Under the pieces are notes generated by a model. That model had not been told where the DNA came from. It searched no databases and was given only the letters and a program-made list of their open reading frames with translations. From an uncultured Eubacterium sp. (GTDB taxonomy: Bacteria; Bacillota; Clostridia; Lachnospirales; Lachnospiraceae): DNA of 64,000 nucleotides. Below, one piece after another: positions 1 through 8,366 of the stretch. The first letter of the stretch is position 1, and each line of letters begins with the position of its first letter. Both the position numbers and the translations under genes were made by a program. The stretch spans positions 1 to 64,000 of the forward strand of contig CAJUTR010000007.1 of assembly GCA_910589665.1 (NCBI GenBank), written 5' to 3'.

Positions 1-103
1 TCGATGAATATACGCTTTTCTTTGTGCCACAAAAAGTCGGAATTTCCTATAAAGCTAAAAAAGACTGCACGCTATTTTTCATCATAGTGCGCAGCCTTTC
101 CCA

Positions 104-848
104 TCAATTATTCTTATACACGATCTTCCCACTCCATTTTGTGTAAATGTCAATATCATAATCCACTGTCCGAAACTGGATGTAATATATTTTTCCCTTC
201 TTCAATTTTATTCAACACGATATCCCCATCCAGTTCCACGCTGAACCCACTCTTCGGCTTTTTCATACCCTCTTGTCAATGACTGTGCGCCAAGATTCAC
301 CCGCAACACCGTTTTTATCTGATTTCTTTATAAACTGGTACTTCATCCAGCAGGGTGTCAGCTTTAAATCGCACAAATCCCCATAAGTTCGTCCATCTCC
401 ATGTATCATTTAACCAATAAAATTGGATCCTGCCTTTTGTTTTTACACTGACAGGCTGGTCTTTTCAAAGAAACAGTCACTTTTCGGCAGAGTTCCAAGA
501 AGCTTTTTATCCTTTGTATTGCCAGGGACGCTCCGTCACCGCCCCGCTTCCAGTGATCGTCAGAACTCCACCGTCCAGTTCCCATGTCGCGGAAGAACCG
601 CAGGAGCCGCCTCCCGTTTATTTCCCGCATATTTCATAAGACTTAGCAAGTATCCATCCAGACATGCCATACGAGGAATTTATTCTGATATACGTATACT
701 TATTTTCCGCCAAAAAGTCCGTTAATTCTTCCTCTGTCTGATCATTGATCGGCCAGCAGTAACCTTTCTTTTTTATCAATTCCTCCCTATGATCTTTATC
801 CAAACGACATCTTCCTCTGCAAAATATAATGGTAAATCCACGCCTCAA
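104..848 (-). pseudogene. Decayed reading frame with BspA-like N-terminal motif
   Basis: On the minus strand one frame can be followed from about 848 to 315 through several in-frame stops (at 618-620, 507-509 and others). Between 608 and 510 it reads a sequence beginning GGSCGSSATWELDGGVLTI and ending in a PW motif. That is the short beta-rich signature that usually precedes leucine-rich repeats in BspA-like secreted proteins of Clostridia. A further coding-like stretch (WLNDTWRWTNLWGFVRF) follows at about 430-320. A piece in another frame, ending at 104 (YYIQFRTVDYDIDIYTKW), looks like a beta-rich C-terminus. No intact gene can be built, so I read this as a degraded secreted-protein gene, possibly more than one fragment. 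The family call rests on one motif. Confidence 0.5.
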
Positions 849-1239
849 CCAAAACCACCAAAACTTCCCCGCACACGAACATCACCCGTCAGTCTACCTC
901 AAACAACTCCAGTAAAGCAAACTCCCTGCCAAACGCGATCAGATACAGCCACAGATGTAACAGCGGATTTGTCATGACATTGCAGGCAATACTATATTTC
1001 GCAAACCGAAATTCCCGGAAAACCACCCCCTGCCACAGCACCCTCGACCAGACAGGTCACCAGTAAATGAAATGAATCCCTCCCAACATTCCTGCGTAGA
1101 CATGCGGATGCTTCTGCACGAACAAACCGATCATCGACTGCGGCATAAAAGCCAGCACATCATATGTAAGAGCCGCCAGTCCCCAAAAACTGGTGTACAG
1201 AAAACAGCTGATACAGGTAATAAACACACACAACCTCAA
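796..1239 (-). pseudogene. Frameshifted multi-span membrane protein remnant
   Basis: Two minus-strand frames join into one plausible membrane protein. The first (1239-1057) has a hydrophobic N-terminus (MRLCVFITCISCFLYTSF) and ends in GGIHFIYW followed by a stop. The second runs from about 1050 to 796 with one in-frame TGA at 889-891 and contains CNVMTNPLLHLWLYLIAF and LVVLVEAWIYHYILQ. An LTNPLL-type motif followed by a late EAW-type helix is common in small conserved membrane proteins of Clostridia, but I cannot name the family. At least one frameshift and one nonsense codon mean it is unlikely to be functional. It sits immediately upstream of the decayed BspA-like remnant, so the whole first 1.2 kb is a patch of gene decay. 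Confidence 0.5.
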
Positions 1240-1334
1240 CCGCGAAGTGAATATAGCAGTAAACCAAACCTAATTACATTGCTGTATTACTATTCATACC
1301 ACTCAACCCATTCACCTTCATTTGACATTTACCA

Positions 1335-1955
1335 TCAAGATAAATGCTCCTGCGGATTCTCATCCTCAAATTCAAACACGCATCTGTCGTATGCGTTGAT
1401 CACATTTGTATCCCCATATTTATCATATCTTTTATGCCTTCTTCCATATGACATATGTACATGTCCGTGCAGAAAAAACTTCGGGCGGTATTTCTCCATC
1501 AGCGTCCGAAACACCCGGAACCCCTGATGCGGCAGATCCCGCCCGTCGTTGAGTTCAAACGCGGGCGCGTGCGTCACGAGGATGTCAATCCCCCGCCGTC
1601 GGAACAGCTGGAACCGCAGCCGGGAAAAACGCCGGCGCATCTGCCGCTCCGTGTACTGATGTGTCCCCGGCTTATAGCGCATCGATCCGCCCAGTCCCAA
1701 AATGCGCACGCCGTTATGAACATAGATCTGGTCCTCGATACAGACGCAGCCATCCGGCGGAATTTGTTCGTATTTCTCATCGTGGTTGCCGTGCACGTAC
1801 AGCACGGGCGCCGCCGTAAACGTAGCCAAAAAGGAGAGGTAGCGCGGATCTAAGTCGCCGCAGGAAATGATGAGGTCGATCCCTTCCAATTTACTCTTTT
1901 CAAAATAATCCCACAAGTATTCGGACTCCTTATCCGCAATCGCCAAAATTTTCAT
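1335..1955 (-). CDS. Calcineurin-like metallophosphoesterase
   Basis: This 206-residue cytoplasmic protein has the ordered metal-binding signatures of the calcineurin-like phosphoesterase superfamily. They are an N-terminal Asp (MKILAIADKES), SCGDLD near residue 33, GNHDE near residue 56, a mid-protein His in VTHAP, and GHVH near residue 163. Such enzymes use a dinuclear metal centre to hydrolyse phosphomono- or diesters; the substrate cannot be deduced. The start ATG is only 7 bases beyond the stop of the upstream ParB-BMP gene, and a GGAAGG Shine-Dalgarno lies inside that gene's last codons, so translation is probably coupled. The length is normal for the small YfcE-like subgroup. Confidence 0.85.
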   Translation of the reverse strand: MKILAIADKESEYLWDYFEKSKLEGIDLIISCGDLDPRYLSFLATFTAAPVLYVHGNHDEKYEQIPPDGCVCIEDQIYVHNGVRILGLGGSMRYKPGTHQYTERQMRRRFSRLRFQLFRRRGIDILVTHAPAFELNDGRDLPHQGFRVFRTLMEKYRPKFFLHGHVHMSYGRRHKRYDKYGDTNVINAYDRCVFEFEDENPQEHLS

Positions 1956-1962
1956 ATGCGCA

Positions 1963-3876
1963 TCAACCTTCCTTTTTCTTTATGCCCTGCTGCTGGATGA
2001 CGGGTTCCGCCTGTTCCTTCAATTCTTCCTTTTCAGGAATCGTGCCGATCACGTTTTCGGCCAGCCAGTCCATCGTCATGATCTCCTCCGGCAGAAGGCT
2101 CCGGTTCGGATCGTCCTGGACAATATCGGTCTGAGAAAGTAAGATACCGGAAAATGGATTGAATTCCTCGGACATGATCGTAGCCCGCAGCAGTTCGACC
2201 AGACGTTTCGTCCCGATGGGAAGGTACTGGGAACAGACGACGTCGATCACGCCCGCCGACATGCCCCACCAGTAGTTGATCGCTTTCATATCCGATGAAT
2301 CGTCATCGTATTTCCATGTTCCGTTCATGATCGTACGGATCAACTGCTCGTAAAATTTTCCCCAGTGCCAGAGCGGCATCGCGAGGTTGCGCAGATGGCC
2401 GTCATCCTCCATCCGGTAAATGCCAAAAAACCGGGATGCCTCCTCCGGGATCATCATGTCTCTGCCCGAAATGCAGGAAGGCCGTGTCTCCCTTATTTTT
2501 TCATCGAGATCGACTTCCTTCATCGTCGACCACTCCAAATAGACCTCTGCACGAGGGTTCACGAGCTGCGCTCCCAGCGCAAACGCGTTTATGTTGGCGA
2601 TCGAGCCGTAGATCGGGTAATCCGCAATGTAGGTGAGCCGGTCATTTTCTGCCATCGCGCCGGCGATCGCCCCCATCAGGAACTTGGCCTCGTGCATCCT
2701 CGAATAGTACGTGCGGATATAGCGGTGCGACGTGTTGAGCGAACAGTTCAGGATGCGCACATCCGGATTCGCGATCGCCGCTTTCACGCTTGCCTGCGCC
2801 AAAGACGGCGTCGTCGTAAAGATGAGATTGCATCCGTTCGCCACGGCATCATCCAAAAAAGAATCCACATTTTCCGACGTCGTATTATCATAGCAGACCG
2901 TATTCACCTCGTCAGGAAATGTCTCTTCCAAATGGAACCGCCCCAGTTCGTGCGCATAGGTCCATGCAGATGTCCCCGGTGTCTTCTCATAGAGAAAAGC
3001 GATCTTTAGTTTTGATGTGCCGGAAGAAAACAGGAAATTTAAAAGCGGGCGCTTCTCCTGGTTCGGCTGCATTTTCAAACTGATATCCTGTTCCTCCTGC
3101 AGCAGCTCAAATTCCTCCCAGCAATTCGTGATCAATTCTTTTCGCTCATTCGTCGTCTTCTCGTCAATGTCGTCGTACCCATAAAGCGTAATGAAAGACA
3201 AAAAAGCATCGCCTGGCGTAATGTTCAGCTTCCCGCCTCCCTGCGCCTGGTACTCGGACTTAAAACGTGTATAGACCGAACTGAATTTCAGCAGGTCTTC
3301 CTCGGTCCACTCTTCGCCCGGCTCTTTTCCTACTGCTTCCTGTAATTTTGCGAAACTACCAATCTGAGAAAACCAAATGTAATTGATCGGCGCGGCCTTA
3401 TAAAAATCCAAAAATTCATAGTAGATCTTGTTCTCCTTTTTCTCGGTCTGTTTCGGCACGATGCGGGTCACCTCGCCCGGGATCGAAACCGCACCGAAAT
3501 ATTTCATCACACTGACCCGCTTATTTCCTTCCGCCACATAGAATCGGTTCATGTATTCATAAGCCTTGATCGGATCGTGGATGCCCTCCTCAACATGGCT
3601 TTTGCTCAAACTCATCCATTTGTAGGCAAATTCGGAACCCTCTGGCAGGATCGGCATAAAATTCCCGGCAAACGAATTGCTCCTGCCAACGCTTTTTGTT
3701 CCTACGATCTGCTCGATCGGAATCTGCACCAGACCGAGTGACTCCTCGGAATAAGCCCCTTTTTTCGGAATGATATCATCGAGCACGAGCAGGGTCGGTT
3801 TCACGCCCCGGTGCATCCGCGCCTGATAATCCCTTTTTCCTAACTTAAACGCCTTGTTGTAATCTTCACCTTCCAT
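1963..3876 (-). CDS. Cytoplasmic ParB-like/BMP (PnrA-like) fusion protein
   Basis: A 637-residue protein without a signal peptide or lipobox. Residues about 35-140 look like a ParB/sulfiredoxin-type domain (LGLVQIPIEQIVGT, then AEGNKRVSVMKYFGA, matching the GERR/GNHR-type motif). The part from about residue 290 (LKIAFLYEKTPGTSAW) is a BMP/PnrA-type substrate-binding fold, with segments such as VANGCNLIFTTTPSLAQA and LMGAIAGAMAENDRL. BMP proteins are normally lipoproteins that deliver nucleosides to ABC transporters; lack of an export signal argues for an intracellular sensor or enzyme. The C-terminal 60 residues are acidic and polar. It is probably co-transcribed with the phosphoesterase downstream and the methyltransferase upstream. 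The domain calls are my reading of motifs; the function is unknown. Confidence 0.7.
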   Translation of the reverse strand: MEGEDYNKAFKLGKRDYQARMHRGVKPTLLVLDDIIPKKGAYSEESLGLVQIPIEQIVGTKSVGRSNSFAGNFMPILPEGSEFAYKWMSLSKSHVEEGIHDPIKAYEYMNRFYVAEGNKRVSVMKYFGAVSIPGEVTRIVPKQTEKKENKIYYEFLDFYKAAPINYIWFSQIGSFAKLQEAVGKEPGEEWTEEDLLKFSSVYTRFKSEYQAQGGGKLNITPGDAFLSFITLYGYDDIDEKTTNERKELITNCWEEFELLQEEQDISLKMQPNQEKRPLLNFLFSSGTSKLKIAFLYEKTPGTSAWTYAHELGRFHLEETFPDEVNTVCYDNTTSENVDSFLDDAVANGCNLIFTTTPSLAQASVKAAIANPDVRILNCSLNTSHRYIRTYYSRMHEAKFLMGAIAGAMAENDRLTYIADYPIYGSIANINAFALGAQLVNPRAEVYLEWSTMKEVDLDEKIRETRPSCISGRDMMIPEEASRFFGIYRMEDDGHLRNLAMPLWHWGKFYEQLIRTIMNGTWKYDDDSSDMKAINYWWGMSAGVIDVVCSQYLPIGTKRLVELLRATIMSEEFNPFSGILLSQTDIVQDDPNRSLLPEEIMTMDWLAENVIGTIPEKEELKEQAEPVIQQQGIKKKEG

Positions 3877-3935
3877 AAATTCTCCTCATTTCTATTGCTT
3901 CGAATTACTTCCCGTTGACATAAAGCATATACTTA

Positions 3936-4736
3936 TCAGGGAACATTCGGCTTTGCACATCGATTACGATGAACTTCATACATCAAAAGCGCGGCGGAAA
4001 CTGCCGCATTTAAAGATTCCAGTTCTCCCTCCATCGGAATGCGGATCTTCTCGTTTGCCAATGCCAGCGTTTCCTGGCAGAGGCCATTTGCCTCATTTCC
4101 GATCACTATTCCCGTCTTCCACTCATAACAACACGCCGTATAGTCCTGTCCGGCATCGGGCGCCCCGGCATACACCGAAAAACCCCCGCCACGCAGCCGC
4201 CGCACCTCTTCTGTCATATCATCCACCTGATAAAAAGGCTGTCGGAACAGCGCACCCATCGTCGCGCGCACGACTTTCGGATTAAACAGATCCACGCATC
4301 CTCCGGAGAGTACGACAGCAGACATGCCAGCACCCTCTGCCGTCCGGAAGATCGTCCCCAGATTGCCTGGATCCCGTATATCCTCGAGGCAGATCAGCGC
4401 CGCCTGCCTTTGTTCTACAATTGTCTCCCTGTCATAGGACGGCATTTCCACGACCGCCATGACCCCCTGCGGCGTAGTGGTGTCTGACAATTCGCGGAAA
4501 ATGGATGGCGCGACAAACATCACCGGAATTTCACGAGAAATGCGAGACAGTTTTTCATCCCATTCCTCCCTCACTTCTTCCGAAACATATATCGTCTGTA
4601 CCCGCCCATTTTGCAACGCTTCTTGCGTCATCTTAAAACCCTCCACGAGGAATACCTGCTCCTGACGGCGGAATTTCGCTTGTTTCTTTAATTTCTGTAT
4701 TCTCTTGATCTGTGTATTTGACCTGCTCTCGATCAT
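3936..4736 (-). CDS. TrmH/SpoU-family RNA 2'-O-methyltransferase
   Basis: SPOUT-class methyltransferase of about 266 residues that uses SAM to methylate a ribose 2'-OH in rRNA or tRNA. It has the N-terminal substrate-binding domain seen in RlmB/TsnR relatives (SRSNTQIKRIQKLKKQAKF, then FLVEGFKMTQEAL). The C-terminal trefoil-knot motifs follow: LEDIRDPGNLGTIFRTAEGAG, GIVIGNEANGL and RIPMEGELESLNAAVSAALL. The start is placed at the internal ATG preceded by a strong GGAGGAGG rather than 21 bases upstream. It lies 32 bases after the GTPase-nuclease fusion, which suits a shared role in ribosome maintenance. The exact nucleotide target cannot be told from sequence. Confidence 0.88.
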   Translation of the reverse strand: MIESRSNTQIKRIQKLKKQAKFRRQEQVFLVEGFKMTQEALQNGRVQTIYVSEEVREEWDEKLSRISREIPVMFVAPSIFRELSDTTTPQGVMAVVEMPSYDRETIVEQRQAALICLEDIRDPGNLGTIFRTAEGAGMSAVVLSGGCVDLFNPKVVRATMGALFRQPFYQVDDMTEEVRRLRGGGFSVYAGAPDAGQDYTACCYEWKTGIVIGNEANGLCQETLALANEKIRIPMEGELESLNAAVSAALLMYEVHRNRCAKPNVP

Positions 4737-4768
4737 ATCTCCTCCTCCGATCGGCATGCTTCTATTTT

Positions 4769-7522
4769 CTACCTGCTTTCTCCCGCCTGCAGTTTCTCCA
4801 TCTCTTCCCTGATCCGTTCATTGACCCTCTCGACTTCTTCGCGGAACGCGCCTGCGGGCAGCCTGGACGCGCCGTGTCCCAAAATGATCATCTGCTCCAG
4901 CGCATCGGAAGTGGCCACCCTGACACGGTGTTTTTTTGCTATTTTTTTCGTCGTCTTCTCGATGTACATATCTGCCGTTTCCGCTTCTTTCGTATAGACG
5001 ACGCTGATACCCCGGTACGTTTCTATACTGCCAGGGTTCCCTTTTACCTTATAGGCATCAAATACCAATATGAGATTGTGCCCCGTAAATCCCTGGAAAT
5101 TGCACATCATGTCCATCAGGCGCATGCGTGCCGCGTCCAGGCTCGCCTGTCTAGAGAGCTCATTTAGATCCTCCCATGCAAAAATAATATTATACCCATC
5201 CACGAGCAGATATTCCTCTACCGGCCCGTTCCTCTTTCCCGACAAAACACTTCTCGCGTGTACTTGTCCACGCGGTGAATCCGTTCTTTCATTCACGCCT
5301 TCCTCGGTACGCGGTTCCTCTGCCGCGCGGATTGTCTGTTTCTCCGGCTGTGAGGCCCGCTGCCTGACCGGGCCGAATGTGCGCTCAAAGATTGCCTGCA
5401 GTTCTTTCTCCTCTGCGAAAAAATCTTTCGAACGCATGCGTTCACGGGTACCTGTTCCGCCACCGTCATCCCGTTCTTCCCTGTCGTCCTGCCGCGAAAA
5501 CACCCCCTGCTTACGGATACTATCGACGTGCATATGTTTAATGACCTCATTCCACTTCACGACAACACCGGATCCGTGGGAACAAAATACCGAATCCGCG
5601 GTGTTTTCCACGTCTGCCTCGCAGTCATATCCGATGTCAGCAATGACCTCTTCCGCATTGTGGCAGGGCGCGTATCCGCCCGGCGTACAAAAAATTCGTC
5701 CTCTCCCTTTCGTATAGGACGCCACTTCGACCGGATATTCTTTCATCTCCGCCACCGGACACCGCCCGGTCAGAACCGCAGAACCGTCCTGTTCCGGCTG
5801 GCTCTCGAACTCCCCGTACATCCGCTTGACATCGGCCATCACACGCCCGATCATCTCCGGCGGCACTTCTATTCTAAAGTTGTAGAATGGCTCGAGCAGT
5901 ACGCTTTCCGCCTGCATCAGACCGTGGCGCACGGCGCGATACGTCGCCTGCCGGAAATCTCCTCCCTCGGTATGTTTGAGATGCGCCCGGCCCGCTGCCA
6001 GTGTGATCTTCATATCTGTGATCGGAGAGCCTGTCAGCACGCCAACAAACTCCTTTTCTGCCAAATGCGTGAGAACGAGACGCTGCCAGTTCAGATCCAG
6101 CTTGTCCTCACTGCATACCGTGTCCAAAACGAGTCCGCTCCCAGACGGCAGCGGCTCCATCCACAAATGTACCTCCGCATAGTGGCGGAGGGGTTCAAAA
6201 TGTCCGACGCCCTCCACACTGTCACGGATCGTCTCCTTATACCGGATGCGCCCCTCCCCAAACGCAATGTCCATGCCGAAACGCTCTCTTACGACATCTT
6301 TCAGCACATCGAGCTGAACCTCTCCCATTGGCTGGATATAGATACCACGCGCTTTCTCATCCCACACGACATGCAGTTTCGGATCTTCTTCCTCCAGCTC
6401 CCGAAACTGTTTCAACGCGGTGACAGGATCGGTGCCGTCAGGAAATAGAACGGCATAATGTAACACCGGTTCCATCTGTGCGTCCGAGAAATCCTGGCAA
6501 ATACCGAGCCCCTCTCCGGGATAGGTTTCCTTCAACCCTGTCACCGCGCAGATCTGACCAGCGTACACGACATCGGGCGTATCGTATTTTTCTCCCGAAT
6601 AGATGCGGATCTGGTTTACCTTTTCCTCTGTCGGCGAACCCTGCTTTTTTACTGTACTCTTAACACGCAGTTCTCCTCCGGTAATCTTCATATGTGTCAG
6701 CCGTGCTCCCTGCGAATCCCGGGTGATCTTAAACACCTTAGCGGCAAACTCATTGCCATATTCTACAGCTGACGTGAACTTCTCCAACCCATCCAGCAAT
6801 GCTTCTACGCCTTCCACCTGCAATGCCGATCCGAAAAAACACGGATAGATGTGGCGTTCTGCCACCGGAGCAATCAAATCATCCGGGATCTCGAGCGTTT
6901 CGGTCTCAACATATTTTTCTAAAAGTTCTTCTTCACATACCGCCGCATCTTCCAAAAAGGATTCCGACTGGGTATCCGAGAAATCAACACAAAGATCCGA
7001 TAGATGCCTTTTGATGTCATTCATTAGACGTTCCCGATCCGTCCCAGGCAGATCCATTTTATTTACAAAAAGAAAAACCGGAATCCCATAACGTTCCAGC
7101 AGTTTCCAAAGCGTTTCCGTATGCCCCTGCACCCCGTCCGTCCCGCTTATGACGAGTACCGCGTAGTCCAGTACCTGCAAAGTCCGCTCCATCTCCGCGG
7201 AAAAATCGACGTGCCCCGGCGTATCTAACAGGGTGATGGATACTCTGTTCCAACAAAGTTCTGCCTGTTTGGAAAAGATCGTAATGCCCCGCTCCCTCTC
7301 AAACGGGGAGGTATCTAAAAAAGCATCCCCATGATCCACGCGCCCAGGCTGGCGGATTGCGCCGCAACAGTACAATAGCGCCTCGGAAAGCGTGGTTTTA
7401 CCGGCGTCTACGTGTGCTAAAAGGCCGATATTTATATGTTTTTGATATTTATTGCCATTTCCATGTTCAGACGTACCTTCCATTGAGGAAATGCCCCTTT
7501 CTTTGCCAAATTCCTGCATCAT
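4769..7522 (-). CDS. EF-G/TetM-like ribosomal GTPase fused to YacP/Rae1-type NYN nuclease
   Basis: A 917-residue fusion. The N-terminal 660 or so residues are a translational GTPase of the ribosomal-protection (TetM/TetO) branch of EF-G. It shows the P-loop AHVDAGKT (about 36-43), ERERGITI switch I, DTPGHVDF, NKMD, and EF-G domains II-V ending with DSVFCSHGSGVVVKW. After a charged linker, residues about 765-917 form a YacP-like NYN/PIN domain (EEYLLVDGYNIIFAW, LILVFDAYKVKGNPG, VRVATSDALEQMIILGHGAS) with the acidic residues expected of the nuclease. The B. subtilis homologue of this second domain, Rae1, cleaves mRNA in the ribosomal A site. The start is the ATGATG behind CAGGAGC. This is a chromosomal paralogue, not a typical 640-residue tetracycline-resistance protein, so resistance should not be assumed. 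Confidence 0.85.
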   Translation of the reverse strand: MMQEFGKERGISSMEGTSEHGNGNKYQKHINIGLLAHVDAGKTTLSEALLYCCGAIRQPGRVDHGDAFLDTSPFERERGITIFSKQAELCWNRVSITLLDTPGHVDFSAEMERTLQVLDYAVLVISGTDGVQGHTETLWKLLERYGIPVFLFVNKMDLPGTDRERLMNDIKRHLSDLCVDFSDTQSESFLEDAAVCEEELLEKYVETETLEIPDDLIAPVAERHIYPCFFGSALQVEGVEALLDGLEKFTSAVEYGNEFAAKVFKITRDSQGARLTHMKITGGELRVKSTVKKQGSPTEEKVNQIRIYSGEKYDTPDVVYAGQICAVTGLKETYPGEGLGICQDFSDAQMEPVLHYAVLFPDGTDPVTALKQFRELEEEDPKLHVVWDEKARGIYIQPMGEVQLDVLKDVVRERFGMDIAFGEGRIRYKETIRDSVEGVGHFEPLRHYAEVHLWMEPLPSGSGLVLDTVCSEDKLDLNWQRLVLTHLAEKEFVGVLTGSPITDMKITLAAGRAHLKHTEGGDFRQATYRAVRHGLMQAESVLLEPFYNFRIEVPPEMIGRVMADVKRMYGEFESQPEQDGSAVLTGRCPVAEMKEYPVEVASYTKGRGRIFCTPGGYAPCHNAEEVIADIGYDCEADVENTADSVFCSHGSGVVVKWNEVIKHMHVDSIRKQGVFSRQDDREERDDGGGTGTRERMRSKDFFAEEKELQAIFERTFGPVRQRASQPEKQTIRAAEEPRTEEGVNERTDSPRGQVHARSVLSGKRNGPVEEYLLVDGYNIIFAWEDLNELSRQASLDAARMRLMDMMCNFQGFTGHNLILVFDAYKVKGNPGSIETYRGISVVYTKEAETADMYIEKTTKKIAKKHRVRVATSDALEQMIILGHGASRLPAGAFREEVERVNERIREEMEKLQAGESR

Positions 7523-7621
7523 CTGCTCCTGCGTCTGGTTCTCAGAATCATCTTAGCATATTCATTTTGTATTTATTATACAATGAGGCGGATAAAGCGT
7601 CAATAAAATTAAAATTTCTTA

Positions 7622-7689
7622 TTGACACCGTGTCAGAATAGGTGTAAGATAACTATATTGACACCATGTCAGAATAGCATATGTTATAA
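7622..7689 (+). promoter_or_regulatory. Tandem promoters overlapping two palindromic operators
   Basis: Two near-identical blocks lie 36 bp apart upstream of the TetR gene. Block 1 has TTGACA (7622-7627), a 17-bp spacer and TAAGAT (7645-7650). Block 2 has TTGACA (7658-7663) with a poorer -10 (TATGTT at 7680, or TTATAA at 7684). Each -35 is embedded in a palindrome: TGACACCGTGTCA at 7623-7635, symmetrical around one base, and TGACACCATGTCA at 7659-7671, with one arm altered. Both are followed by the same GAATAG tail. A repressor bound there would block RNA polymerase directly. Autoregulation by the adjacent TetR protein is the obvious inference. The divergent GTPase gene starts at 7522, so the sites could also affect it. 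Confidence 0.75.
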
Positions 7690-7714
7690 ATCAAAAAAGA
7701 AAGCAGGAAACAAA

Positions 7715-8341
7715 ATGCCTAAAAGTTCGGCCGAACGGACAAACGCGAGAAAAGAAGAGATCATTTCCGCCGCAGAATCCTTGTATCAGAAAAAAGGATT
7801 TAAGGACATCACGATACAGGACATTGCCAGAGAAACCTCGTTCACTCGCACTTCGATCTACAATTATTTTGAAACAAAAGAAGAAATTTTCATGGCTCTA
7901 TTACAGAAAGAATACGAAAGATGGGTAGAAGAACTTGATACCGTGATCAAAACACATACGGAAATGGGAAGGGACGATGTCGCGGACGTGCTGGCTGTCT
8001 CACTGGAGAACCGGAAACTCCTTCTGAAACTAATGAGCATGAACCACTTTGATATGGAAGAAAACAGCCGGCTGGAACGGCTGGTGGAATTCAAAGTGTC
8101 CTATGGCGCATCCATAAAAGCAGTAGGTCGTCTGCTGCAAAAATTCTGCACGGATATGTCTGACGGGGACCGGCAGGATTTTATCTATTCCTTTTTCCCA
8201 TTTGTATATGGTATTTACCCCTATACCCAGGTTACGGAAAAACAAAAGATGGCAATGAAAAAAGCAGATGTCGGATTTACGTACATGTCCATTTATCAGA
8301 TGGCTTATACCTGCACCAGAAAATTACTTTCGAAAAACTAG
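7715..8341 (+). CDS. TetR-family transcriptional regulator
   Basis: A 208-residue repressor-type protein. The N-terminal 60 residues form a TetR helix-turn-helix (RKEEIISAAESLYQKKGF, then TIQDIARETSFTRTSIYNYF, then ETKEEIFMALL), with the aromatic IYNYF helix end typical of the family. The rest is a variable helical ligand-binding and dimerisation domain with four cysteines and no recognised family. The start is set at ATG 7715; the open frame reaches further upstream, but that part overlaps the operator region. The CMD-cupin gene begins 25 bases downstream with its own strong ribosome binding site, so this regulator probably controls its own operon. The inducer is unknown; the linked genes suggest a small redox-active or carbonyl compound. 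Confidence 0.9.
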   Translation: MPKSSAERTNARKEEIISAAESLYQKKGFKDITIQDIARETSFTRTSIYNYFETKEEIFMALLQKEYERWVEELDTVIKTHTEMGRDDVADVLAVSLENRKLLLKLMSMNHFDMEENSRLERLVEFKVSYGASIKAVGRLLQKFCTDMSDGDRQDFIYSFFPFVYGIYPYTQVTEKQKMAMKKADVGFTYMSIYQMAYTCTRKLLSKN

Positions 8342-8366
8342 AACATTCGTAAAGGAGGCTCAAAAC

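Noticed and set aside
1072..1527. 151-residue plus-strand frame
   Set aside because: Crosses the remnant region and the end of the phosphoesterase gene on the opposite strand; no ribosome site or motif.
2365..3009. Long plus-strand frame opposite the ParB-BMP gene
   Set aside because: It is antisense to a well-supported protein, has Arg/His-rich composition and no ribosome site or family motif.
5528..6448. 306-residue plus-strand frame opposite the GTPase-nuclease fusion
   Set aside because: Antisense to clear EF-G motifs; composition typical of a reverse-strand shadow.
4769..7522. Calling this a tetracycline-resistance gene
   Set aside because: It has a nuclease domain, is longer than TetM-type proteins and sits in a housekeeping run; resistance is not supported.
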